From: Candidatus Scalindua sp.
GTDB taxonomy: Bacteria > Planctomycetota > Brocadiia > Brocadiales > Scalinduaceae
Assembly: GCA_018670825.1 (NCBI GenBank)
Contig: JABHIW010000011.1
Span: 1 to 37,645 of the forward strand
Length of the DNA stretch: 37,645 nucleotides
Direction of reading: 5' to 3'
Both the position numbers and the translations under genes were made by a program. Positions 8,930-17,766 of this stretch are shown piece by piece. Numbering within the stretch: position 1 is the first letter of the stretch; every line of letters starts with the position of its first letter. The notes beneath the pieces are model-generated. The model did not search any database and was not told where the DNA came from. It saw nothing but the letters and a program-made list of their open reading frames with translations.

Positions 8930-9688
8930 TTACACACTGGACGACCTTAAAAGGTTTTGCTTTATTGTATAATGTTTGTATATAAGCTCTTTCATTTCTC
9001 GCACTGCACTTTCAATTCCAACAAAGATTGCTCTTGAAATAATGCTATGACCGATATGCAGTTCTTCTATATCCAGGTGCTCAACGATAGGACCGGTATT
9101 TTTGTATGTCAAACCATGTCCCGCATTTACTCTCAACCCCACATCCTGTGCAATCTTAACCGCTTCATTTAATATTTCCAGCAACTCATCGCTTTGTTCT
9201 TCTCTCTCTGCATTGGCATAACTTCCCGTATGCAGTTCGATTGATTGTGCTCCAACTTCTTCAGAAGCAATTATTTGCTCTTTATCAGGGTCTATAAAAA
9301 GACTTACATATATATCATTGTCTTTAAATTTTTTTATTATCTCCGTAAGCAATTTCTTTTGCGATGTAACTGATAGCCCTCCTTCTGTAGTGATCTCTTG
9401 TCTCTTTTCTGGTACGAGAGTTATTTGCCTTGGTTTTATCTTAAGGGCAATATCAACTATTTCCTGAGACGTTGCCATCTCCAGGTTAAGTTTGGTAAAT
9501 ACTGTTTCACGTAATAACTCAAGGTCTCTATCCTGTATATGCCTTCTATCCTCTCTTAGATGTATTGTGATAATATCAGCACCACCCAGGTCAGCAAGTC
9601 CTGCTGCAATTACCGGATCGGGTTCATAGGTCATCCTTGCCTGTCTTATTGTTGCAACATGGTCTACATTAACGCCTAATTTAATCAT
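8930..9688 (-). CDS. pdxJ: Pyridoxine 5'-phosphate synthase
   Basis: Final ring-closing enzyme of the DXP-dependent vitamin B6 route, condensing 3-amino-2-oxopropyl phosphate (1-amino-acetone 3-phosphate) with deoxyxylulose 5-phosphate. The family opening [15 protein letters not shown], the [11 protein letters not shown] segment near residues 40-52, 'ELHTGSYA' near 150 and '[10 protein letters not shown]' near 195 are all present. The length of 252 residues is slightly above the usual 240 because of a C-terminal tail. It lies 28 bases after the YbbR-domain gene and 52 bases before dapA, part of the leftward block. No clear ribosome-binding site is seen, but the start matches the family N-terminus. 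Confidence 0.95.
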   Translation of the reverse strand: MIKLGVNVDHVATIRQARMTYEPDPVIAAGLADLGGADIITIHLREDRRHIQDRDLELLRETVFTKLNLEMATSQEIVDIALKIKPRQITLVPEKRQEITTEGGLSVTSQKKLLTEIIKKFKDNDIYVSLFIDPDKEQIIASEEVGAQSIELHTGSYANAEREEQSDELLEILNEAVKIAQDVGLRVNAGHGLTYKNTGPIVEHLDIEELHIGHSIISRAIFVGIESAVREMKELIYKHYTIKQNLLRSSSV

Positions 9689-9716
9689 ATTTTATATTAT
9701 AAAAGTTTTTAAAGTA

Positions 9717-10715
9717 TTATTCCTTTTCTACTATGGTCTCAACAATGTCAACATGAGACTCTGGAGGATTTCCTTCTATTTCCAGACCTTCTGGGATTTT
9801 GCAAATAACAGCTTGATTATATGGCCCTGGGGGGATGAGTGAACTGACATCAATATATGCCATGATATCTTTCGGATTCAGCATGTCCAGCATTAACTTT
9901 GGACCCTTCAGGCTCAAACTAATATATTCCTCTTTTAGTTTCACCCTGAAATCATAATTTATAGGATGAAATACGTTTACCTTAATATTATCAAATGCCT
10001 TTGTACCCATTTGTTCGGTTACATGAAACCATACATTTATTTCTTCCTCACATTTAACCGGTACAGAAATATATTTACCATCTTTCACTATTGAAATGGT
10101 ATTATCTATATCCACTACCCAGGGAAATGTTCTATTTTGTTCACTTGTTATTCCTCGTATATTTATTACACTTGTATTAATAGTATCAGCTTCATTGAGC
10201 ATATTTACTGGCCCTGTTACAAGAACTTCTCTGGGATAAAAGAACTCACTGTTTATTTCATAACCAAGTGCAGGTGTTCCCTTTTTTTGTATCTGTACTT
10301 TAACGTATTTGCTTTCTAATCTCCCTAATGTTATTTCAATTTCATTAGGGACTATTGAATTCAGTCTTGTCTCTCTTGGAAAATTGAAGTTTCTTCTTGT
10401 AAGTCGGATTGTTCTTTTAAAATTATCCTCTTCTGCATCAGTTATATCAGGTATATCAAATCTTGCTTTAATTTTATTGTCTTTTATCATATCAGATATT
10501 CTATCAATTATATTCTGAGGACCGCTTAAAGCGACAGATATTACATCACTGCTGGTATCCATTATTGTCAGACCGGGTGGGGCATTAATTGTTAACTGGA
10601 TATCCTCTTTAATATCACCGGTATGCTTATTAATAGCATAAAACCAGAGTGCCATGGCCATTATCAGAGCCATGCTCTTTGCTCTTAAATTGGTAAATAA
10701 AATATTTTTTATCAA
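9717..10715 (-). CDS. YbbR-domain membrane protein, CdaR-like
   Basis: A 332-residue protein with one N-terminal membrane anchor (residues about 11-27, SMALIMAMALWFYAIN) followed by extracytoplasmic YbbR-type beta domains, each with a proline/glycine-rich VxVxG or ISVALSGPQ-like strand; about three repeats are discernible. In Firmicutes the YbbR protein CdaR binds and modulates the membrane diadenylate cyclase CdaA. Here the gene follows cdaA after only two bases, consistent with the same partnership. The start is TTG at 10713-10715, the only start codon between the upstream stop and the anchor, with GGAGTGG before it. In Gram-negative cells its beta domains would face the periplasm. Partner assignment is inference from family and adjacency. 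Confidence 0.85.
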   Translation of the reverse strand: MIKNILFTNLRAKSMALIMAMALWFYAINKHTGDIKEDIQLTINAPPGLTIMDTSSDVISVALSGPQNIIDRISDMIKDNKIKARFDIPDITDAEEDNFKRTIRLTRRNFNFPRETRLNSIVPNEIEITLGRLESKYVKVQIQKKGTPALGYEINSEFFYPREVLVTGPVNMLNEADTINTSVINIRGITSEQNRTFPWVVDIDNTISIVKDGKYISVPVKCEEEINVWFHVTEQMGTKAFDNIKVNVFHPINYDFRVKLKEEYISLSLKGPKLMLDMLNPKDIMAYIDVSSLIPPGPYNQAVICKIPEGLEIEGNPPESHVDIVETIVEKE

Positions 10716-10717
10716 GA

Positions 10718-11554
10718 CTAACCACTCCGATTTTCTTTAACTGTACCTGTTGAAATTCTTTCTAATTCATTTCTTAATTCATCGGGTGTAACATCTTCAT
10801 TTATCTTTCCTCCTACTGCCACAGATATCAGTCCGGTCTCTTCAGAAATAATTATTGAAAGTGCATCAGCCTCTTCTGTAATACCAATACCTGCTCTATG
10901 TCGTGTTCCACATGTTTTTGATATATTCTCGTTCTCAGTTAATGGAAATAAGCAGCCTGCAGCGGCAATCCTCGCTTCTTGAACAATAACTGCACCATCA
11001 TGAAGTGGTGTACCAGGCCAGAAGATTGTGCTTATCAAATCACTTGAAATATTAGAATTTATTTTTACACCACCATCTATATAATGGCCCAGCCCATCTT
11101 CACGCTCGATTGTTATCAGTCCTCCTATCTTATTTTCAGATAAGGCAGTCACCGCCCTTACAATTTCTTTGGCGACTGATATTTCTGACTTTACAAACAT
11201 TCTGAAAAATGGACTTTGCCCTAATTTGATAAGAGCCCGCCTGAATTCCGGTTGGAAAAGTATAATTACCGGAATAATAAAAACCGGTAAAAATTCAGTA
11301 ATAAGCCAGTTAACGGTATAAAGCTCAAGCTTTTTTATAAAAAATAGTATTACTATAGTAACTATTACTAATGTAAAAGCTAAACCGCGAAGGATGCCGG
11401 CTCCGCGTGTTCCCTGCATTATTCTTAAAATTGTATATAAAAGAATAAATATTATAAATATTTCTCCACATGATTTTATTAACATCCATCCGTCACACCA
11501 GTATGGATGAATGATGCTATGTAGATTTTCAAAAAATCCGAAAAAACCATTCAT
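10718..11554 (-). CDS. cdaA: Diadenylate cyclase CdaA (DisA_N domain)
   Basis: Makes cyclic di-AMP from two ATP. Three N-terminal membrane helices (about residues 32-48, 55-73 and 84-100) precede a DisA_N catalytic domain with both signature motifs: DGA at 186-188 (PLHDGAVI) and RHR at 218-220 (GTRHRAGIGITEEAD). The length of 278 residues is normal for CdaA. The ATG is preceded by GGAG at eight bases. Gene order folP-cdaA-YbbR places it in a classic neighbourhood; glmM, often next in Firmicutes, is absent here. The product should control turgor or potassium/osmolyte transport as c-di-AMP does elsewhere. No c-di-AMP phosphodiesterase or receptor is visible in the window. Confidence 0.93.
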   Translation of the reverse strand: MNGFFGFFENLHSIIHPYWCDGWMLIKSCGEIFIIFILLYTILRIMQGTRGAGILRGLAFTLVIVTIVILFFIKKLELYTVNWLITEFLPVFIIPVIILFQPEFRRALIKLGQSPFFRMFVKSEISVAKEIVRAVTALSENKIGGLITIEREDGLGHYIDGGVKINSNISSDLISTIFWPGTPLHDGAVIVQEARIAAAGCLFPLTENENISKTCGTRHRAGIGITEEADALSIIISEETGLISVAVGGKINEDVTPDELRNELERISTGTVKENRSG

Positions 11555-11616
11555 TAAGTTTTCTCCTTACTGCCTGTATGTACAAAGATATTGGGTATGA
11601 TATTAATTCTTTCCTC

Positions 11617-12474
11617 TCAATTTCTGAATTCAATACTTCTGTACATTTTGATAACTTGTACTGCATCTTTTACATCATGGACTCTGACAATATTTGCGCC
11701 TTTTGATACAGCAATTACCAACGAAACTAATGTGCCAATAAGACGCGAATTATTCTCTTTCGTATCGTTGCTTCCGGAAAGTTCAAGGGCCTTGCTGATA
11801 AATGATTTATGTGAAGTACCTATCATAATTGGCAGATTCAGGTGTTTGAATTTATTTAAATGCTTAAGGATTTCAAGGTTGTGTTCAGCCCTCTTGCCAA
11901 AACCTATTCCAGGATCAATTATTATTTTATCACGTGCGATCCCCGACTTAACGGAATATTCAATTCTTCTTTCAAGAAATGAGATTATTTCCGGAATTAG
12001 CTCAACATAAACTGGATCTTTTGGAAAATCATGTGGACGGCCTCTAATGTGCATGATAATTATGGGTGTGTTGTTTGCGGCTGCTACTCTTACCATTTCC
12101 TTATCAGCCTGTAACCCGCTAATATCGTTAATAATCTGAGCTCCAGCCTTAATAGCTTTATCAGCAACTTCAGATTTATATGTATCAATGGATATTGGGA
12201 TTTGTATCTCTTTGCTTAGTTCTTTAATAACTGGTACAATTCGTCTTGCTTCTTCCTCGGCAGAAACATAAGTTGAATTCGGCCTGGTAGATTCACCTCC
12301 TATATCTATTATGTCAGCACCATCATCGATCATTTTTCTCGCACGATTTAATGCATCTTCTATATCATAATACTTTCCTCCATCGAAAAAAGAGTCTGGT
12401 GTTACATTCAAGATACCCATCACAAGTGTTTTTTTACTTATATCAAGATATCCTTTGTCGTGTCTTATAATCAA
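11617..12474 (-). CDS. folP: Dihydropteroate synthase
   Basis: Joins p-aminobenzoate to dihydropterin pyrophosphate in folate synthesis, the sulfonamide target. Family signatures are present in order: MGILNVTPDSFFDGG at residues 19-33, the DIGGESTRP pterin-site segment near 57-65, INDISGL near 115, DPGIGFGK near 185 and the closing RVHDV. The length of 285 residues is normal. The start is TTG at 12472-12474, six bases after the lptE-like stop; no better start is available before the conserved core. It precedes cdaA by 62 bases. Together with folE it supplies folate to thyX-type enzymes. Confidence 0.94.
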   Translation of the reverse strand: MIIRHDKGYLDISKKTLVMGILNVTPDSFFDGGKYYDIEDALNRARKMIDDGADIIDIGGESTRPNSTYVSAEEEARRIVPVIKELSKEIQIPISIDTYKSEVADKAIKAGAQIINDISGLQADKEMVRVAAANNTPIIIMHIRGRPHDFPKDPVYVELIPEIISFLERRIEYSVKSGIARDKIIIDPGIGFGKRAEHNLEILKHLNKFKHLNLPIMIGTSHKSFISKALELSGSNDTKENNSRLIGTLVSLVIAVSKGANIVRVHDVKDAVQVIKMYRSIEFRN

Positions 12475-12480
12475 GAAAAC

Positions 12481-13035
12481 TTACCACTTTTCCTCTAAAT
12501 GATACACAATTACTTCAGCAAGTTTAGCCAGACTTTCTTGAGAAGCAGTTTTTATGTTTTCACCACGTCTTACGACAAACTCTGCTGATTGTTTTATCCC
12601 TTTCTCTTCTATAAGTGTTCTTCCCGTTATTCTATCAACGAGTTTTATATCAACAGATATTGTTACTCGACTCTCAACTATATCATCCGCCACATTAGAA
12701 GAGAGCATGCCTTCCGTCAGTTTCACTATCTTGCCAGTCAAAATTGTGTCTGCATTATCTTTTTGGACAATTCTTAATTTTGTTTTAGACATGATTTCAT
12801 CTTTTAATGCAGTTGTGAGATCAAATTCAAGACCTCTTCTGAAAGTTTCATTTTCAAAAATTGGAATGTAAATAGTATTAATCTTACGACTGATCAGTGA
12901 TTTAGATGTATATCCACATCCGGATATCAATACAAATAGAACGATGATACATGTTAATTGCCTGAATGAAATTCTCCTATTATGACCAGCCTGGATATTT
13001 TGTTGTTTTATTTTTGTCATTTTTATAATATTCAT
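12481..13035 (-). CDS. lptE: LptE-like LPS-assembly lipoprotein
   Basis: A 184-residue lipoprotein: a basic N-terminus, a hydrophobic stretch and the lipobox LISGCGY put the mature Cys near residue 40. The mature part starts CGYTSKSLI and continues IYIPIFENETFRRGLEFDLTTALKDEI, the pattern of the LptE/RlpB-like family, whose members plug the LptD barrel and help insert lipopolysaccharide in the outer membrane. Its position directly after a BamD-like gene supports outer membrane biogenesis. Two starts compete: the ATG at 13033-13035 with AGG immediately before it, and the ATG at 13018-13020; the signal peptide is complete with either. The family call rests on motif resemblance, so the LptD partnership is inferred. 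Confidence 0.78.
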   Translation of the reverse strand: MNIIKMTKIKQQNIQAGHNRRISFRQLTCIIVLFVLISGCGYTSKSLISRKINTIYIPIFENETFRRGLEFDLTTALKDEIMSKTKLRIVQKDNADTILTGKIVKLTEGMLSSNVADDIVESRVTISVDIKLVDRITGRTLIEEKGIKQSAEFVVRRGENIKTASQESLAKLAEVIVYHLEEKW

Positions 13036-13039
13036 CCTT

Positions 13040-13963
13040 TTATCTCACCGCCCCTACTTTCTTAAGCATTTTAATTTTCTCTTCTGCCATAGCTGCCCAT
13101 TCAGTATCCGGATAATTTTCTACCACAGATTCAAAATATATGAATCCCGCGTCTGGCCTTTTCCGACGCAAATAAAATACACCTGTCTCATATTCTCTCT
13201 CGGCAAGTTTAATATCTATCTCATTAATAATTTCATTTGTTTCATTAACCAAAGCTCCTTGTGGATTATTTGCAAGGTATACCTCAAAACCATTACGTGA
13301 CTTAGTAAGCAAATCAAAATTTCTTTCCTGTACACGAATATTACTTAAACTGCAGTATGGAATTCTGAACTGAGCATACGGTACCCATTCACTATTAGGA
13401 TAATTTTCCATAACACTCAGAAAGCTGTCTTCTGCCTGATCAAATTGACGTAATTGGTAATAGCACTCTGCAATCTTTACTTGCGAATCGGCAGCAATAA
13501 ACCCAAGTGGATTCCGTTCTATTATCCTCTCAAATACTTTAATAGCTCCATTCTCATCACGTTCCATTTGGGCAACACCGACCTGGAACTCTTTGTCTAA
13601 AATTTCCTGTAACCTGCGAGTGGCAGGATCCTTTTCTATCAATTGTTCATATGCCCTGAATGAACTTCTATAATCCTCTGCTAGATAATATGCCTTAGCT
13701 ATGTTTAGTTGTGACTCTTCAGCCAGTTCTGTTCCGGGGTTATCTTTAATAACACCTTTTAAAATACCAACAGCACTTATATATTCTCTCTTAATCATTA
13801 ATGCGATAGCATATTTATATCGTTGATCAGTTGTTTCTCTTGTCAACTGATCAGGGTCTACCCAACTTGTCTCACCACTCCATACCCATTCCGCATATGA
13901 AGCCTTTGTACTAATAAACAAGAAAACAACAAAAATGAAAAACATAAACAATTGTTTTTTCAT
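13040..13963 (-). CDS. bamD: BamD-like TPR protein, outer membrane assembly
   Basis: A 307-residue exported protein: a signal peptide (MKKQLFMFFIFVVFLFISTKASYA) followed by 'EWVWSGETSWVDP' and at least five tetratricopeptide-like helical hairpins, e.g. YAIALMIKREYISAVGIL, ESQLNIAKAYYLAEDYRSSF and DSQVKIAECYYQLRQFDQAE. This is the architecture of BamD/YfiO, the BAM-complex scaffold that feeds barrel proteins into the outer membrane. It has no lipobox cysteine, unlike proteobacterial BamD. The ATG at 13961-13963 is chosen over one four codons upstream because GGAG lies just before it and its ATGA overlaps the recO stop, implying coupling. The lptE-like gene follows at once. It could be a different TPR periplasmic protein (CpoB/YbgF-like). 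Confidence 0.72.
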   Translation of the reverse strand: MKKQLFMFFIFVVFLFISTKASYAEWVWSGETSWVDPDQLTRETTDQRYKYAIALMIKREYISAVGILKGVIKDNPGTELAEESQLNIAKAYYLAEDYRSSFRAYEQLIEKDPATRRLQEILDKEFQVGVAQMERDENGAIKVFERIIERNPLGFIAADSQVKIAECYYQLRQFDQAEDSFLSVMENYPNSEWVPYAQFRIPYCSLSNIRVQERNFDLLTKSRNGFEVYLANNPQGALVNETNEIINEIDIKLAEREYETGVFYLRRKRPDAGFIYFESVVENYPDTEWAAMAEEKIKMLKKVGAVR

Positions 13964-14698
13964 ATATATCTCCACATCTTAAGTTTTTTATTTAATATAA
14001 ATGATAAATAATATCTTAACACTTTTTCAATCTCATTCTGAAGAAACGAATTTATTGATAAGCATCCGGTATTTTGAATTCTCTTACTAATCAAATAATT
14101 TATGATTGATATCGTACCTCCTGATATTTTTACTTTTTCTCTGACTTTTCGACCACAATCAGAACAAATCACCCCCCCTTCTAACGCACTAAAAAAAGAA
14201 ATGTCTTTGAACTCACCTTCTCCTTACCGTTGACACATAAATTCAGTTCAGGCAGATATACCTAGCAATGCAAGCATTTGTACTTCAAACGCTACGATGT
14301 TGACTCTAGGATCACCCTTGTGCGCTATCTCGTGCAATGTATTTATAAAAAGATCAAAAAGATGCTTATTCTTATCATTTTCTTCAGTAAATTCTCTAAT
14401 TAATTCAAGAATATAAAAAGCTGAATAGTAATTTTTAGAATTATCTCAGTAGGTGAAAATTATCTCGTAAGGCCCATTCTGTCAAAATATTCAATGAAGA
14501 GCGACTTCTTCGAATGAATACGATTTGATTATATGTCAATAAATCGATTCCTCCGCTTATGCCCTTCACAGAACGTTTTACTCCTTTCGCCAGCGTCTGA
14601 ATCTTGCCATAATCACGCGTATATAATGTTACTATCTGACTGGAATCTTTATAATCGATCCTTCTTAATGTAATAGCATCTGTTTTACTGAAATCCAT
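13960..14698 (-). pseudogene. recO: Broken recO (DNA repair protein RecO)
   Basis: RecO loads RecA at gaps in the RecFOR pathway. The N-terminal OB-fold part is intact (85 codons, 14698-14441: TDAITLRRIDYKDSSQIVTL, YGKIQTLAKGVKR), then ends in TAA. The next segment, in another frame, restores family sequence (DNSKNYYSAFYILELIREF); a two-base loss in AGAGAT would explain the shift. A further shift near 14255 separates LALLGIS from PELNLCVN, and another near 14200 returns to FFSALEGGVICSDCGRK. The CxxC of the zinc finger reads CVNG, one codon short. The C-terminus runs to 13960, overlapping bamD by ATGA; the start overlaps ybeY by 14 bases. Several lesions and a lost zinc Cys argue for decay, though sequencing error at homopolymers (seven C, seven A near 14170-14200) is possible. 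Confidence 0.85.
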
Positions 14699-15131
14699 CT
14701 TCTACTTTTGGCACATTGTAACCCAGTGTTTTAAGAATCAAGGATTCCTTTTCATGCATAATTTTAGCATCATTTCTGTTCCCATCACGGTATCCCAATA
14801 AGTGTAACAAACCATGCACAACATACAAAATTATCTCACCTTCAATGTCAATATCTCTGTTGCCCGCGGTATCAACTGCAATTTCCACCGAAACAACTAT
14901 TTCACCATTTAAAGCATTTTTATGATCGTTTAAAGGAAAGGCAATAACGTCTGTTACCTCATTCAAGCTAAAGTATCTTTTGTTAAGCTTCTTAATCTCG
15001 TCGTTGTCAACAAAAGCGATACTTAGTTTTGCTCCTTTGCCCTTCTTGCCCAGTACTTCTTTTGCTGCTCGTTTAATGATGGTATTCTTTATTTCATAAT
15101 GCTTTTGTAAGTTTGCTATTTCTACAATCAC
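14685..15131 (-). CDS. ybeY: Endoribonuclease/rRNA maturation factor YbeY
   Basis: A 148-residue metalloprotein of the UPF0054 family, needed for 16S rRNA 3'-end processing and ribosome quality control. The motif region reads HGLLHLLGYRDG at residues 106-117: H106 and H110 are the first two metal ligands, but the third, normally His in GYDH, is Asp (D116) after Arg. 'NEVTDVIAFPL' at 57-67 is also characteristic. The start is GTG at 15129-15131. It sits between phoH and recO as in many bacteria, and its 3' end overlaps the recO start by 14 bases. The altered ligand may keep metal binding through Asp; activity is not certain. Confidence 0.9.
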   Translation of the reverse strand: MIVEIANLQKHYEIKNTIIKRAAKEVLGKKGKGAKLSIAFVDNDEIKKLNKRYFSLNEVTDVIAFPLNDHKNALNGEIVVSVEIAVDTAGNRDIDIEGEIILYVVHGLLHLLGYRDGNRNDAKIMHEKESLILKTLGYNVPKVEDGFQ

Positions 15132-15225
15132 TTCGTTATTATAAAGGTATATTCTGTTTTATAATTTTTTAATACGTGAGAAAGCAATCCTTGATTAGTA
15201 GAGGCCTGTGTCTGCTATAAATCTA

Positions 15226-16191
15226 TCAGGACTGATTATCATAAGCCTCAACAATATCACGCACAAGCCTGTGCCGCACTATATCATTGCGTGTCAGGTA
15301 GACAAAATCTACTCCTGCAACGCCTTTCAATCTTTCCTGCACATCTATCAGTCCTGACTTTTCTCCAGAGGGTAGATCTATTTGCGTGATATCTCCTGTA
15401 ACCACAACTTTCGTCCTTATCCCAAATCGTGTCAGAAAAGTTTTCATTTGCTTAACAGTACAATTCTGTGCTTCATCAAGTATAATGAATGAATCATTAA
15501 GTGTTCTGCCTCTCATAAATGCCAGCGGCAGTATTTCTATTAAATTGTTTTCTATGTACTTCTTTACCTGCCCGACTTCTAGCATGTCCGCCAATGCATC
15601 GTACAACGGACGCAAGTATGGATTTACTTTTGCCTGGATATCGCCTGGCAGAAACCCCAGACGCTCCCCCGCTTCAACGGCTGGACGGGCAAGCACAATT
15701 TTTTTCAGATAACCGCTTTTCATTGTGGAAAGCGCAAGGGAAACAGCCAAATATGTTTTTCCTGTTCCTGCAGGGCCTATGCAAAAAACCAGATCATTAT
15801 TTCTGATAGCCTTTATGTAACTAGCCTGTCCATCTGTTTTTGGTCTTATTGTTTGTCCTTTTGTAAAAACCTCGATTGACTGGTCGGATTGTGAAGTATC
15901 AATTCCCCTGTCTATGTCTGCCATAACGATATCAACGTCATCTTCTTCCAATCTTCCGGACGTTCTTATAATTTTCAATAAACTCTTAACAACGTCAGTT
16001 ACTCTTTTGACTCGTCCTCTCTCACCTTCATATGTTAGAACTCCATCTCGGGCAACAATCTTAACACCAAAAACATCTCTCATGGTTTTCAGGTTCTTAT
16101 CATGATAGCCAAACAGAAGAGATGCTTCGCAGTTATTTTCCAGATGAATTTTCTTTTCTATAATTGTGCTGTTTGTTGATACCTCACCCAT
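15226..16191 (-). CDS. PhoH-family ATPase
   Basis: A 321-residue PhoH/YbeZ-type protein: an N-terminal KH-like region (residues about 15-75), a low-complexity linker, then a helicase-superfamily-like ATPase with Walker A GPAGTGKT at 139-146, 'ARPAVEAGERLGFLPGD' near 185 and Walker B FIILDEAQN near 230. YbeZ proteins work with YbeY in RNA metabolism, and the gene lies 94 bases upstream of ybeY, as is usual. The ATG at 16189-16191 fits the family N-terminus. It is preceded by cdsA after 28 bases, so it belongs to the purA-led leftward block. Biochemical role in this organism is inferred from family. Confidence 0.93.
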   Translation of the reverse strand: MGEVSTNSTIIEKKIHLENNCEASLLFGYHDKNLKTMRDVFGVKIVARDGVLTYEGERGRVKRVTDVVKSLLKIIRTSGRLEEDDVDIVMADIDRGIDTSQSDQSIEVFTKGQTIRPKTDGQASYIKAIRNNDLVFCIGPAGTGKTYLAVSLALSTMKSGYLKKIVLARPAVEAGERLGFLPGDIQAKVNPYLRPLYDALADMLEVGQVKKYIENNLIEILPLAFMRGRTLNDSFIILDEAQNCTVKQMKTFLTRFGIRTKVVVTGDITQIDLPSGEKSGLIDVQERLKGVAGVDFVYLTRNDIVRHRLVRDIVEAYDNQS

Positions 16192-16219
16192 ACGATAACG
16201 TTGCTTTTTCTCCTCTGGA

Positions 16220-17050
16220 TTAATATTTAACTATTATTAAGAAAAAATATGCTACCGGTATGCTTATAAGTAATGAATCCAGTATATCAAGTAAGCCACC
16301 AAAAGCCGGAATTGCACTGCTCGAGTCCTTAACAGCCATATCCCTTTTTATAATTGATTCTATTAAATCTCCAATTATGCCAGACGCGCCGACCAATAGT
16401 CCAAAAGGAACTATTAAATAGAACGGCAGCACCCTCATTCCCGGCAGGGCATTAAGCCCTATAGCAATCATCAGGCTGCAAAATAAAGCAAATGATGCAC
16501 CTTCAATGGTTTTGTTCGGACTGAAGGAAGAAAACTTGTGCCGTCCAAACTTTCTGCCAAAAAGATATCCTCCGATGTCACCACCTTTGGTTAACAACAA
16601 TACAATGAGTATTACACTCAACCCATTAGGCATATGCCTAATCAGCATAATAAATGAGAGAAAGAAGCATATATATATTATTCCGAAAACAGTAACCGAA
16701 ATATTTTTAATCGTATCCTCAATGCCTCTTTTAAGAGCCTGAACAAAAAACAACCAGAAGACGATGGGAAATAGTATACAGGAATATATTGTCTTCAACC
16801 CCTCTTCGTAAGTTGAGAACCAGAGCCCTAAGAAGACGATAATCCCTCCAATAATACCTGATACCTTGAATGGCGCAAAGCCTTTCTTTTCTACTATATT
16901 ATAAAATTCAAATAAGCATATAGCTCCGGCAAGAGTACCTAGAATGCCAATACCGATATCAGAGTTAAAAGCATAATCGATATAAATTATGCCGCAAAAA
17001 GCAACCAGCATTGCTGTGCCAAGTATAATTCTTGTCTTGAGCACACTCAT
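16220..17050 (-). CDS. cdsA: Phosphatidate cytidylyltransferase
   Basis: Makes CDP-diacylglycerol from phosphatidate and CTP, the branch point of phospholipid synthesis. It is a 276-residue integral membrane protein with about eight helices. The C-terminal CDP-DAG synthase signature is clear: 'TKGGDIGGYLFGRKFGRH' and 'SPNKTIEGA' around residues 153-183, then 'GIIGDLIESIIKRDMAVKDSSSAIPAFGG' style residues near 225-250 with the conserved KR and D. The ATG overlaps the uppS stop as ATGA, so translation is coupled. The uppS-cdsA pair is widespread and joins cell-wall lipid carrier and phospholipid synthesis. Confidence 0.94.
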   Translation of the reverse strand: MSVLKTRIILGTAMLVAFCGIIYIDYAFNSDIGIGILGTLAGAICLFEFYNIVEKKGFAPFKVSGIIGGIIVFLGLWFSTYEEGLKTIYSCILFPIVFWLFFVQALKRGIEDTIKNISVTVFGIIYICFFLSFIMLIRHMPNGLSVILIVLLLTKGGDIGGYLFGRKFGRHKFSSFSPNKTIEGASFALFCSLMIAIGLNALPGMRVLPFYLIVPFGLLVGASGIIGDLIESIIKRDMAVKDSSSAIPAFGGLLDILDSLLISIPVAYFFLIIVKY

Positions 17051-17763
17051 TCTATCAGCCCGCCATACCTTCTTTCCCTTTTCGCGTAATCGCTCAAGGC
17101 TTCTTCCAGGTGTTTTTTCTTAAATTCAGGCCAATACACTGACGTAAACCACAGCTCAGCATAAGATACTTCCCAAAGGAGAAAATTACTTACACGCATT
17201 TCTCCGCCTGTTCTAATGAGCAAATCAGGATCAGACATACCTGCCGTATACATGTACTCTTCAAAAACATCATCATCAATATCTTTAAGTTTACGCACCC
17301 CTTTTTTTACATCCGCAGCCAATTTTATTGTTGCATCTATTATCTCAGTTCTCCCGCCATAATTAAGTGCAAGACACAATATCATACCCTTGTTATTCTT
17401 GCTCTCTTCCATACTGATAGACAACTCTTTTTTTACGCCATCAGGCAGGGCTTCTGTTCGTCCAATTGTTTTGAGCCTGATGTCATTATCTTCTATTGTT
17501 TTTCTTTCCGCGATTAAAAATTTTTTCAACATTCTCATTAAAAAGTTTACTTCAGTTTTCGAGCGTTTCCAATTCTCATTTGAGAAAGCATAGAGCGTTA
17601 ATTGACCTATATTTTTTTTAGCACATTCAGTCGTTATTTCCCTTACGGAATTAACGCCTTCTTCATGTCCCATGACCCTCATAAAACCTCTTCGCCTTGC
17701 CCAACGTCCGTTTCCGTCCATGATAATTGCAACATGATTTGGCAATTTGTTTTTCTTAGTCAT
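17047..17763 (-). CDS. uppS: Isoprenyl transferase (undecaprenyl diphosphate synthase)
   Basis: Adds cis isoprene units to farnesyl diphosphate to make the C55 carrier for peptidoglycan and O-antigen building. The P-loop-like signature IMDGNGRWARRRG is at residues 14-26 with catalytic D16; 'LTLYAFSNENWKRS' near 56-69 and 'PDLLIRTGGEMRVSNFLLWEVSYAEL'-type residues near 183-208 complete the cis-prenyltransferase set. The length of 238 residues is normal. It begins three bases after purA and overlaps cdsA by four, showing a tight operon. Confidence 0.95.
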   Translation of the reverse strand: MTKKNKLPNHVAIIMDGNGRWARRRGFMRVMGHEEGVNSVREITTECAKKNIGQLTLYAFSNENWKRSKTEVNFLMRMLKKFLIAERKTIEDNDIRLKTIGRTEALPDGVKKELSISMEESKNNKGMILCLALNYGGRTEIIDATIKLAADVKKGVRKLKDIDDDVFEEYMYTAGMSDPDLLIRTGGEMRVSNFLLWEVSYAELWFTSVYWPEFKKKHLEEALSDYAKRERRYGGLIE

Positions 17764-17766
17764 TAT

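Noticed and set aside
13960..14172. Separate 70-residue zinc-finger protein
   Set aside because: It is the C-terminal remnant of recO: the CSDCG motif and position match, and upstream frames restore the rest of RecO.
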